64,000 bases of DNA from an uncultured Pelagibacteraceae bacterium (lineage in GTDB: Bacteria > Pseudomonadota > Alphaproteobacteria > Pelagibacterales > Pelagibacteraceae): the NCBI GenBank assembly GCA_902592715.1, contig CACJFS010000003.1, forward strand, positions 35,397 through 99,396, in the 5' to 3' direction. The notes under the pieces were generated by a model that saw nothing but the letters and a program-made list of their open reading frames with translations, was not told the origin of the DNA and did no database searches. Positions 56,278 through 64,000 of the stretch are shown piece by piece. The position numbers and the translations under genes were made by a program. How positions within the stretch are numbered: position 1 is the first letter of the stretch; each line of letters starts with the position of its first letter.

Positions 56278-57428
56278 TATCCTCTGAATCTTAAATTACT
56301 TCTGTTTAGGTCACTGATTTTTGTGCAACCCATTAGTTTCATGTCTCGTTGCAGTTCAGTTTTATATTGATTTAGAGCTCTTTCCACTCCTGCTTGACCT
56401 GCTGCAGCTAAAGCATAAAGATAAAGTCTTCCGCCTGAACAAGCTTTAGCGCCTAAGGATAATGCTTTTAGCATATGAGTTCCTCTGTGAATTCCACCTT
56501 CACATATAACATCAAGTTTATCGCCAACAGCATCAACAATTTCTGCAAGTTGATCAAAAGGAGATCTAGAACCATCAAGTTGTCTTCCTCCATGATTTGA
56601 AACCATAATTCCAGTACAACCAATATCTACAGCTTTTTTTGCATCTTCAACACTCATAATACCTTTAAGAGCAAAATGGCCACCCCATTGAGAACAAAGT
56701 TTTTCAGCATCTTTCCAATTCATAGATTGGTCTAACATGGTAGAAAAATAACTCCCAATTGAAGAGTTGGTGCTTGTGCCTTCTTTTACAAAATCTTGAA
56801 GGTGCGGTAATTCAAATTTACCTTTAGTCAGATAGTTTATCCCCCACATAGGCTTAGTGGCAAAACTAAACAAACTTGATAAAGTCAACTTAGGTGGAGA
56901 TGTAAAACCAGTTCTTAAATCTCTCTCTCGGTTTCCTCCTGTAATAGTATCTACCGTTAAAGCCATTACATCAAATTTTGCTGCTTTAGCTCTCTCTAAA
57001 CAAGAGTCATTCAAGCCTCTGTCTTTGTGAAAATAAAATTGAAACATCTTAGGAGTATCAATCATAGCAGAAATTTCTTCTACACTGACTGTAGCCAAAG
57101 CTGAAACACCAAACATTGTATTAAATTTTTTTGCTGCCTTTCCAACTGCTCTTTCTCCATCATAATGAAAAAGTCTTTGTAATGCTGTTGGTGCTAGGTA
57201 AAATGGTAAATCCAATTTTTTTCCAAATATTGTTGTCGAAAGATCAACATTTTCAACTCCTCTTAAAACATTTGGAACTAAATCAACATCATCAAAAGCA
57301 CTGGTATTTCTAGCATACGTTACCTCATCATCGGCTGCACCATCTATGTAATGAAAAATTGGAGAAGGTAATTTTTTTTTAGCTAATTTTCTAAAATCAC
57401 CAAAATTGTGACAGTCTTTTAAATTCAT
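56277..57428 (-). CDS. FMN-dependent alpha-hydroxyacid dehydrogenase (LldD/glycolate oxidase family), copy 2
   Basis: IFHYIDGAADDEVTYARN, TVDTITGGNRERDLRTGF, SNHGGRQLDGSRSPFD, ICEGGIHRGTHMLKAL; same length (383 aa) as copy 1. Confidence 0.92.
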   Translation of the reverse strand: MNLKDCHNFGDFRKLAKKKLPSPIFHYIDGAADDEVTYARNTSAFDDVDLVPNVLRGVENVDLSTTIFGKKLDLPFYLAPTALQRLFHYDGERAVGKAAKKFNTMFGVSALATVSVEEISAMIDTPKMFQFYFHKDRGLNDSCLERAKAAKFDVMALTVDTITGGNRERDLRTGFTSPPKLTLSSLFSFATKPMWGINYLTKGKFELPHLQDFVKEGTSTNSSIGSYFSTMLDQSMNWKDAEKLCSQWGGHFALKGIMSVEDAKKAVDIGCTGIMVSNHGGRQLDGSRSPFDQLAEIVDAVGDKLDVICEGGIHRGTHMLKALSLGAKACSGGRLYLYALAAAGQAGVERALNQYKTELQRDMKLMGCTKISDLNRSNLRFRG

Positions 57429-57437
57429 AAGCTTAGT

Positions 57438-57938
57438 TTAAAATTTTTTTATATAATTAAACATATAACTATTTGCCCCAGGATTTTTATCACCAAGGCT
57501 CGCGTTTGATATATGGTTATATGACACTGCTATTTCACTATTAGAAGAAAATTCATAAGAAATTTGTATTTCTGTTTTAAACTCAATTACATGTCCTAAA
57601 TCCTTACCATCACCTTTAGAATATAATCCAGGTGTAAAGCTTGGAGTAAATTTTAAAGGACCCTCGTTATAAATTTGAAAACCTGTATATACATATGCTG
57701 CATTATCTGCTGTCACCATTAGACCTGTTACTGGTTGCAAAATTCCTAAAAAACTCTCTTTATCTTTTCCTGTATTAATATGCTGTACACCAAATAAAGT
57801 AGATTTTTTTCCCTCATCACTAAAATCAAACGTTCCAGTATAAAAACTCCAATTTTCATTAGAACTATGTCCATCTGCTATTGCTAAATTAAAACCCAGC
57901 AAAAAATAAATTAACAATAATTTTAAAATGGTTTGCAT
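57438..57938 (-). CDS. Lipid A deacylase/acyloxyacyl hydrolase-like (PagL-type) outer-membrane protein
   Basis: Signal peptide; beta-barrel-like; C-terminal YNHISNASLGDKNPGANSYMFNYIKKF resembles the PagL HxSNAxL...NPG active-site region. Confidence 0.7.
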   Translation of the reverse strand: MQTILKLLLIYFLLGFNLAIADGHSSNENWSFYTGTFDFSDEGKKSTLFGVQHINTGKDKESFLGILQPVTGLMVTADNAAYVYTGFQIYNEGPLKFTPSFTPGLYSKGDGKDLGHVIEFKTEIQISYEFSSNSEIAVSYNHISNASLGDKNPGANSYMFNYIKKF

Positions 57939-57951
57939 AAAAAATTTGTAT

Positions 57952-58314
57952 CTACTTTATAGATACTTTTCTAAGAATTAAAATACCGCCAAAAACAAAT
58001 AAAATCAAAGGTAATACCCAAAGCAAAACTGTGTTTTTGTTAATTTCTGGATCATAAACTATCCACTCTCCATATTTGCTCTTAAGAAAATCATAAATCT
58101 GTTCATCATTTTTACCTTCATCGATTTTATTTTGTATTAAAATTTTCATACTTAAAGCAAAATCAGATTGAGAGTCGTAAACTGATTGTCCTTGACAAAT
58201 TAAACATCTCAAATTTTTTGAAATTTGATCAACCTTTTCAGAATTAGCTGCATATGATAGATTAAAGGAAACTATTAAGTAAAATATTGTAAGGACTAAA
58301 ATTTTAATTTTCAT
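57952..58314 (-). CDS. ccmH: Cytochrome c-type biogenesis protein CcmH
   Basis: ISKNLRCLICQGQSVYDSQSDFA (LRCxxC) with C-terminal TM. Confidence 0.94.
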   Translation of the reverse strand: MKIKILVLTIFYLIVSFNLSYAANSEKVDQISKNLRCLICQGQSVYDSQSDFALSMKILIQNKIDEGKNDEQIYDFLKSKYGEWIVYDPEINKNTVLLWVLPLILFVFGGILILRKVSIK

Positions 58315-58837
58315 TTTTGATTATCATTTTAAGTTCAGCAAGTTTTTTATCATCTAATGGACCTATATATTTTTTTAAAATAGTTTTAGAATTGTTATTT
58401 ATAAGAATTGTTTCGGGTACACCATATGCTCCTAGCTCAATTGAATTAACTCCAGAAGGGTCAACTACAATTTTAGAATAAGGATTACCCAATTCTTTAA
58501 TAAATTTTTTTGCATTAATCTCATTATCTTTATAATTAATTCCTATTATATTTAATTTATCCAATGATTTAAGGTTTAATAGAAAAGAATGCTCCTCTCT
58601 ACAAGGTAGACACCATGAAGCCCAAATATTAATTATCGAAAAATCTTTATCATTTATTAATTCATATAAGGTTGACTCTTCATCAGAGTAAAGAAACTTT
58701 GCTTTAAAGTTAAAATCAATTTTACTTGAATTTAAGTTGGGAGAATAATTATTTGTTTTATTCAAACCTTTTAGAAGAATAAAAAAACTTACAATAACTA
58801 AAAAAACTACTGCTATAAGCTTAATATTTTTAACCAT
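58304..58837 (-). CDS. ccmG: Thiol:disulfide interchange protein (CcmG/DsbE)
   Basis: NIWASWCLPCREEHSFL thioredoxin motif, GAYGVPETILI. Confidence 0.94.
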   Translation of the reverse strand: MVKNIKLIAVVFLVIVSFFILLKGLNKTNNYSPNLNSSKIDFNFKAKFLYSDEESTLYELINDKDFSIINIWASWCLPCREEHSFLLNLKSLDKLNIIGINYKDNEINAKKFIKELGNPYSKIVVDPSGVNSIELGAYGVPETILINNNSKTILKKYIGPLDDKKLAELKMIIKNEN

Positions 58838-60701
58838 TTTTTTTTACAATGCTTAATATCCCTCCAAAGGAAATTAATATTATTGATATCCAAATCCATA
58901 TCATAAACGGTTTTATTTGGTACCTGACATTATAAAATCCATCATTTTTTAATATATTAAATACTAAAAAATTATCTGAATATAATGTAGATTTAATATC
59001 AGCTTCACTGGTTATTGTCTGTGGCTGATCATAAACTCTTACTTCTGGTTTTAAATTAATCGAATTATTTTTATCTGTAATTTTAAAGTTTGCTTCTAAA
59101 GATTGATAATTTTTATTTTCATTAATTTTAAGACTTTCAAATTTTATTGTTTTATTTAAAAATTTTCTTTCATCACCAACTTTCATATTAGATGAATATT
59201 CTTTGGCAAGAACACCATTGACTAAAACACTTAAAATAAACAAACTAAAACCAAAATGAGATATTTTTTGAGATAAATTTGTTTTTTTTACTGAAAAATC
59301 TTTAATAGTAATAAAAAAAAGAAAAAAGCTTGCTATAAAAAGTGGAAGTGAAAATAAATAGGAAATTCCAACTCTTTTTAAAAAAACAAAAGAAACAATT
59401 ATTGATAAAATAAAAAATAAAAGTTGCTGCAGATTAATTTTATTTATTTTATCTTTTATCCAATTAAAATTTGGTCCGATTGCCATAAAAATTAGAAAGG
59501 GAATCATAAAAGGTACAATTAATTTATGATAAAAGGGAGGACCAACTGAAATTTTATCATTATTTACTACTTCTAGAAATATTGGATAAACTGTACCAAT
59601 TAAGACAACTGATAAAAAAAACATCATGAACAAATTATTGACCAGAACAGCTGTTTCTTTACTAACAATATAAGTGTTTGTGAAATTGTTTTTGATTTTG
59701 TTTTGATAAAAAAAATAAATAAAAATAGACAACGTAATTAATATAAATAAAAAACAAAGAATAAAAACTCCCCTTGATGGATCATTTGCAAAAGTATGAA
59801 TTGAATTTAAAATACCAGACCTTACTAGAAATGTTCCACTCATACTTAATGAAAAAGTTGTAATTGATAAAATTACTGCCCATGAATGAAACATTTCTCT
59901 TTTTTCTAAAATTAAAATAGTGTGAAATAAAGCTGTTAAACAAAACCATGGCATAAGGGATACATTTTCAACTGGATCCCAAAACCAAAAACCTCCCCAT
60001 CCTAGTTCATAATAAGCCCATATAGATCCTAATAAAATTCCAATTGATAAAAAAATCCACGAAACTAATACCCAATTCTTTATATGCTTAGCCCAAGTTT
60101 TATTTACAGAACCTGATATTAAGGCTGCGAGTGAAGAAGAAAAAATAATAGATGTTCCAACATATCCTAAATATAATATTGGTGGATGAATTGCTAATGC
60201 GGGGTCTTGAAGTATTGGATTTAGACCAGTTCCTTCGTTTGGAATTGGAAATAAACTCATAAAAGGATTTGACGTAAAAAGAATAAATAACAAAAATCCC
60301 AAAATTATTATTTCCTGAAAAAATAAAGTTAAAATTCTATATTGGTTTGAAAGACTTTTTGAAGTAATTGTAAAAATTAATAAAAAAATTGATAATACTA
60401 ATAACCAAAGAAGTAAACTTCCCTCATGGTTTCCCCATGATCCTGAAATTTTATAGAACAAAGGTTTAGAGGTATGAGAATTATTATAAACTGTCTCATT
60501 ACTAAAATCTGAGATTATAAAAGCTATTATAAGAGTAATGAAACTTATTATAATCATTAATGATTGAATAGAAATTAGTGAAAAAATTCTTGCACTAACA
60601 TTTATATTATTCCTATTTAATAATATTGGAGATTGAATGATTATTAAAATAGACGACAGTAAAGCAATATAAAGTGAATAATTTCCAATTTGGTTTAGCA
60701 T
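58830..60701 (-). CDS. ccmF: Heme lyase CcmF
   Basis: GSWGNHEGSLLLWLLVLS, YYELGWGGFWFWDPVENVSLMPWF. Confidence 0.97.
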   Translation of the reverse strand: MLNQIGNYSLYIALLSSILIIIQSPILLNRNNINVSARIFSLISIQSLMIIISFITLIIAFIISDFSNETVYNNSHTSKPLFYKISGSWGNHEGSLLLWLLVLSIFLLIFTITSKSLSNQYRILTLFFQEIIILGFLLFILFTSNPFMSLFPIPNEGTGLNPILQDPALAIHPPILYLGYVGTSIIFSSSLAALISGSVNKTWAKHIKNWVLVSWIFLSIGILLGSIWAYYELGWGGFWFWDPVENVSLMPWFCLTALFHTILILEKREMFHSWAVILSITTFSLSMSGTFLVRSGILNSIHTFANDPSRGVFILCFLFILITLSIFIYFFYQNKIKNNFTNTYIVSKETAVLVNNLFMMFFLSVVLIGTVYPIFLEVVNNDKISVGPPFYHKLIVPFMIPFLIFMAIGPNFNWIKDKINKINLQQLLFFILSIIVSFVFLKRVGISYLFSLPLFIASFFLFFITIKDFSVKKTNLSQKISHFGFSLFILSVLVNGVLAKEYSSNMKVGDERKFLNKTIKFESLKINENKNYQSLEANFKITDKNNSINLKPEVRVYDQPQTITSEADIKSTLYSDNFLVFNILKNDGFYNVRYQIKPFMIWIWISIILISFGGILSIVKKNG

Positions 60702-61123
60702 TAATTGCTCTCTTTTAATGCCTCTTCCACCTCGGGTGGCATATAATTTTCATCATGTTTTGCTAATATTTTAACCGCAGTTAAAAAATTACGATCTTTT
60801 AAAAAACCTTCAGCCACAACTCCTTTTCCCTCTTCAAATAAATTTGGAACAGAACCACTATAATTAACGATTAATTCATTTTTAAAATCAGTTATAACAA
60901 AGTTTACTTCTGACTGATTTACATTAATTGATTTTTCTTTAACCATTCCTCCAACTCTTATTTTTTTTGGTGTCAACTCTATTAAATTTTTTATTTCTGT
61001 TGGTGATTTAAAATAAACAACGTTTTCCTCAAGGGATTTAAAAACTAAAAAAACAATTAAGACTGATGAAAAGAATATAGATAATATAAAGATGGCTCTT
61101 AGTTTAACTTTTTTACCATACAT
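60701..61123 (-). CDS. ccmE: Heme chaperone CcmE
   Basis: [11 protein letters not shown] and [16 protein letters not shown] heme-binding His region. Confidence 0.96.
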   Translation of the reverse strand: MYGKKVKLRAIFILSIFFSSVLIVFLVFKSLEENVVYFKSPTEIKNLIELTPKKIRVGGMVKEKSINVNQSEVNFVITDFKNELIVNYSGSVPNLFEEGKGVVAEGFLKDRNFLTAVKILAKHDENYMPPEVEEALKESN

Positions 61124-61134
61124 GAATATAAAAA

Positions 61135-61368
61135 TTAAATTTTAGATGCAGATGAAGTAGCTAGTATTTCTTTGTATGTTTCTTGTTTTTTTGCTATTTC
61201 AATTTTATCAGTCTCTAAACTTTCAAAACGAGCCCTAAATTTCTTTTGCTCTTTAACTAATTGAATTTTGATTACTGAATATAAAATACAAAAACAAGAA
61301 AGAGTAAATGCAAAAGAAGACCATACATAGAGACCATATCCGTTCATGTATAAAACTTCGTTAATCAT
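61135..61368 (-). CDS. ccmD: Heme exporter protein CcmD
   Basis: [24 protein letters not shown] single TM; between ccmC and ccmE. Confidence 0.85.
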   Translation of the reverse strand: MINEVLYMNGYGLYVWSSFAFTLSCFCILYSVIKIQLVKEQKKFRARFESLETDKIEIAKKQETYKEILATSSASKI

Positions 61369-62072
61369 AATCTATCTAATCCTTTGTTTTTTATTTTTAT
61401 CAGTTCTGTATTATATTTCATCAAAAATATCAAAAGCGAAAAAAGTGCAAATGCCGCAGTCATTATACCTAAAGGTAACAACATAGAAGCATGAATAGAA
61501 GTTTCTTTAAAAATATTTACTGAAGAAGGTTGGTGCAATGTTGACCACCATTCAACAGAAAATTTGATTATTGGGACATTTATTAAACCTATTATTGCTG
61601 TGTACGAACTAATCTTTACAGCTTTTTCCTCATTATCTGTTACCCTCCAACTTAGAAGAAACATCAAATAAAAAAAAGCAAGTAATAACATTGATGTTAT
61701 TCTTGCATCCCATGCCCACCAGGTTCCCCAAGTAGGTTTACCCCAGATGGATCCTGTAACTAAAGCAATTAGATTAAAGACAAAACCAGATGGTGCTAAG
61801 CTTTTTGTTATTAAAGAAAGATTCTTATTTTTAAAAACTAAAATACCAAATGACAAAACAGCAATTAAAGAAAAAATTCCAAGAGAAATCCAAGCTGCCG
61901 GAACATGGACATACATAATTCTCACTGAGTCGCTTTGTTTATAGTCTTCAGGAGAAAGTATTAATGCCTCAACAAGACCAATGCTTATAATTACTAAAAA
62001 AATAATAAATACAAACTTTTGTGTTTTATTTATTATTTTTAATAAATTGTTCGGTTTTAAATACTTAAACAT
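61365..62072 (-). CDS. ccmC: Heme exporter protein CcmC
   Basis: MYVHVPAAWISLGIF, WGKPTWGTWWAWDARITSMLLLAFFYL. Confidence 0.97.
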   Translation of the reverse strand: MFKYLKPNNLLKIINKTQKFVFIIFLVIISIGLVEALILSPEDYKQSDSVRIMYVHVPAAWISLGIFSLIAVLSFGILVFKNKNLSLITKSLAPSGFVFNLIALVTGSIWGKPTWGTWWAWDARITSMLLLAFFYLMFLLSWRVTDNEEKAVKISSYTAIIGLINVPIIKFSVEWWSTLHQPSSVNIFKETSIHASMLLPLGIMTAAFALFSLLIFLMKYNTELIKIKNKGLDRL

Positions 62073-62076
62073 TTTC

Positions 62077-62090
62077 TGTTATCTATAACA
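62077..62090. promoter_or_regulatory. Perfect dyad TGTTAT-ct-ATAACA just upstream of the ccmC start
   Basis: 6-bp inverted repeat with a 2-bp centre, ending 4 bp from the ccmC ATG. Confidence 0.35.
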
Positions 62091-62128
62091 CAAATTTAAA
62101 TTATGAAAATTTTTCTGGTGGGTTATTC

Positions 62129-62182
62129 TGACCAAGAACACTGAGGGAGATAAAATAAATGGGATTAAAGCATCCTTGGTCA
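62129..62182 (-). other. Candidate structured RNA element / leader between hspQ and ccmC
   Basis: 8-bp perfect inverted repeat TGACCAAG (62129-62136) / CTTGGTCA (62175-62182), with a nested GGAT/ATCC pair (62162-62165 with 62172-62175) in a 182-bp intergenic region. Confidence 0.45.
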
Positions 62183-62254
62183 AAATATTAATTATTTTAG
62201 TCATAATCTGTGACAAAGATTTGCACGAAATGTGTTTAAAAAATGTAAATATAA

Positions 62255-62575
62255 CTAGTTAGAAGGTTTAAAATAGCCTGAACCCTTTTTGCCTGAAAAT
62301 ATTTCGTTAATTAGAGGGTGCTTAATTGGTTCATCTGAGTCATCCACCAATAAATTTTGTTCAGAAACATATGCTTCATATGTGATTTCATCATTTTCAG
62401 CTAACAAATGATAAAATGGTTGATCTTTTCTTGGTCTCACATTTTTTGGTATTGATTGATACCACTCCTCAGAATTATTAAATTCAAAGTCGACATCGTA
62501 TATTACACCTCTAAAATCAAAATGCTTGTGTTTTACTACATCACCAATTGAGAATTTGCCTTTTTGAATGCTCAC
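62255..62575 (-). CDS. hspQ: HspQ / hemimethylated DNA-binding (YccV-like) protein
   Basis: FSIGDVVKHKHFDFRGVIYDVDFEF, RPRKDQPFYHLLAENDE, YVSEQNLLVDD. Confidence 0.93.
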   Translation of the reverse strand: MSIQKGKFSIGDVVKHKHFDFRGVIYDVDFEFNNSEEWYQSIPKNVRPRKDQPFYHLLAENDEITYEAYVSEQNLLVDDSDEPIKHPLINEIFSGKKGSGYFKPSN

Positions 62576-62652
62576 GATTTAAATATGGATATTTAAAATT
62601 AAAAATCAATAAAAAAAATGTGAATGTTTTATTATTCTGCTATTATGTAGCA

Positions 62653-63204
62653 GTGAATAAATCTATTTTAAAATTTGTAACTGATTTAGGGCCTTTAGTA
62701 ATATTTTTTTATTTTTATTATAACAATGATAAAAATTTAATTATTGCAATTCCTCCACTTATAGTTGCAACAATTATTGCTGTTTTAGTTGTTTGGGTTA
62801 TTGAGAAAAAAATTCCAAAAGTTCCACTTATAAGTGGAATATTGATAACGGTATTTGGTGGTCTAACAATTTATTTTGATGATCCTATATTTATTTACAT
62901 GAAGCCCACAATTATAAATATTTTATTTGGTCTTGCATTAATGTTTGGAAAATACTTTACAAACGAGCCAGTTTTGAAGAAATTGCTTGGCAAATCTATG
63001 CCCTTAAGTGATGAGGGTTGGGAAATTTTAAATAAGAGATGGATGTATTTCTTTTTTGCTCTAGCAATTTTAAATGAAATAATCTGGAGAACTCAAACGG
63101 AGGAATTTTGGGTAAACTTTAAAGTTTGGGGAATGTTGCCAATAACCTTTATTTTTACCGCTTTTCAAATTGGTTTAATAAACAAATACAAACTAAATGA
63201 ATAG
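62653..63204 (+). CDS. yciB: Inner-membrane septation protein A (YciB/IspZ)
   Basis: FVTDLGPLVIFFYFYY, KPTIINILFGLALMFGKYF, LNKRWMYFFFALAILNEIIWR. Likely GTG start at 62653; the ORF's upstream extension runs antisense into hspQ. Confidence 0.92.
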   Translation: MNKSILKFVTDLGPLVIFFYFYYNNDKNLIIAIPPLIVATIIAVLVVWVIEKKIPKVPLISGILITVFGGLTIYFDDPIFIYMKPTIINILFGLALMFGKYFTNEPVLKKLLGKSMPLSDEGWEILNKRWMYFFFALAILNEIIWRTQTEEFWVNFKVWGMLPITFIFTAFQIGLINKYKLNE

Positions 63205-63535
63205 AAATTTAAGATTAGTAGTAAATAATTCAAATAAAGATGAAAGTAAAAAACTTTTTTTTGAGAGAACTGAATTAAAAATTATTTTAGATCTTTATGC
63301 AAAAATGGTTTCTTCGGGTAATTGGAAAGATTATGGTCTATCGATTTCTAGTAAACAAGTAAGTTTCAGTGTTTTTAAAAATGCTGCAGAAAAAGCTATA
63401 TATAAAATTTGTAAAAACTTTAAGCCTTCAAACAAAAATCTAAAATATTTAATTACAGATACTAATGGCAAGATACTTAAAAATTCTTACGATCTTAAGA
63501 TACTCTTGAATAAAGTTGATTGGAGAAAAATTTAG
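63197..63535 (+). CDS. DUF2794-family protein
   Basis: FERTELKIILDLYAKMVSSGNWKDYGLSISSKQVSFSVFKNAAEKAIYKI matches the conserved alphaproteobacterial DUF2794 pattern. Confidence 0.8.
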   Translation: MNRNLRLVVNNSNKDESKKLFFERTELKIILDLYAKMVSSGNWKDYGLSISSKQVSFSVFKNAAEKAIYKICKNFKPSNKNLKYLITDTNGKILKNSYDLKILLNKVDWRKI

Positions 63536-63538
63536 TTT

Positions 63539-64000
63539 TTATCTTCTTTGACCGAATAATCTTAAAAGCATTATAAATAGGTTTATAAAATCTAAGTATA
63601 AAGTTAAAGCACCCATAACAGCTTTTTTACCCATTAATTCCCCACTGTCAGAGGCAGCATACATGTTTTTAATTTTTTGTGTATCGTATGCAGTTAAACC
63701 AACAAATACTAAAACCCCAATTATCGATATTGCAAAATACATCATTGAGGATTTTAAGAATATATTAACTACTGATGCAATAATAATTCCTATCAAACCC
63801 ATCATTAAAAAAGATCCCATCTTAGTTAAATCTCTTTTTGTTGTGTAACCATAAATACTCATTGCTCCAAATGTTGCTGAAGAAATAAAGAATACTCTTG
63901 TTACACTTAAACCTGTGTAAACTAATAATATTGAAGAAAGAGATAATCCCATTAATGCGGCAAATATCCAGAAAGTTGTCTGAGCTCTTGAAGCACTCAT
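63539..64000 (-). CDS. Bax inhibitor-1 (YbhL/TMBIM) family membrane protein, probably continuing beyond the window
   Basis: FFISSATFGAMSIYGYTTKRDLTKMGSFLMMGLIGIIIASVVNIF, AYDTQKIK; the family is normally longer at the N-terminus, so the Met at 64000 is probably internal. Confidence 0.88.
   Translation of the reverse strand: MSASRAQTTFWIFAALMGLSLSSILLVYTGLSVTRVFFISSATFGAMSIYGYTTKRDLTKMGSFLMMGLIGIIIASVVNIFLKSSMMYFAISIIGVLVFVGLTAYDTQKIKNMYAASDSGELMGKKAVMGALTLYLDFINLFIMLLRLFGQRR

Noticed and set aside
62548-62652. Upstream 35-aa extension of the yciB ORF
   Set aside because: It starts inside antisense hspQ and is not membrane-like YciB sequence; GTG at 62653 fits the family start.

Overview
The window is compact, AT-rich and almost fully coding. 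Gene order and protein content look like a SAR11 / Candidatus Pelagibacter-type alphaproteobacterium. This is inferred from recognisable families and was not confirmed by any search. Contents in order: proB(3' part)-proA-nadD-rsfS-ctpA-rppH; the F1 ATP synthase genes atpHAGDC; priA; a TPR-sulfotransferase; a TCA block (lpdA, sucB, sucA, sucD, sucC, mdh, mmsA, sdhB, sdhA, sdhD, sdhC); asd; a DMSP-demethylation set (dmdA, dmdB, dmdC); leuB, leuD, leuC; rplS-trmD-rpsP-ffh; dapF and ftsY; an accessory block with MFS, gamma-glutamyltransferase, oxalyl-CoA-synthetase-like and PanE-like genes; a TRAP transporter with 2-hydroxyacid dehydrogenases; ccmH, ccmG, ccmF, ccmE, ccmD, ccmC; then hspQ, yciB, a DUF2794 gene and a BI-1 family gene. 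I saw no tRNA, rRNA, CRISPR, phage, transposon or defence system. The most interesting non-coding signals are a structured leader upstream of ffh (probably the described 'ffh' motif), a possibly undescribed structured region upstream of ccmC, and a strong hairpin terminator inside the TRAP operon. The most interesting coding signals are matching 9-aa repeat tails on ribosomal proteins S16 and L19 with rimM missing between them, a roughly 330-aa coiled-coil-like tail on the TRAP large permease, and a tandem pair of diverged FMN hydroxyacid dehydrogenases in a hydroxyacid/C2 locus.
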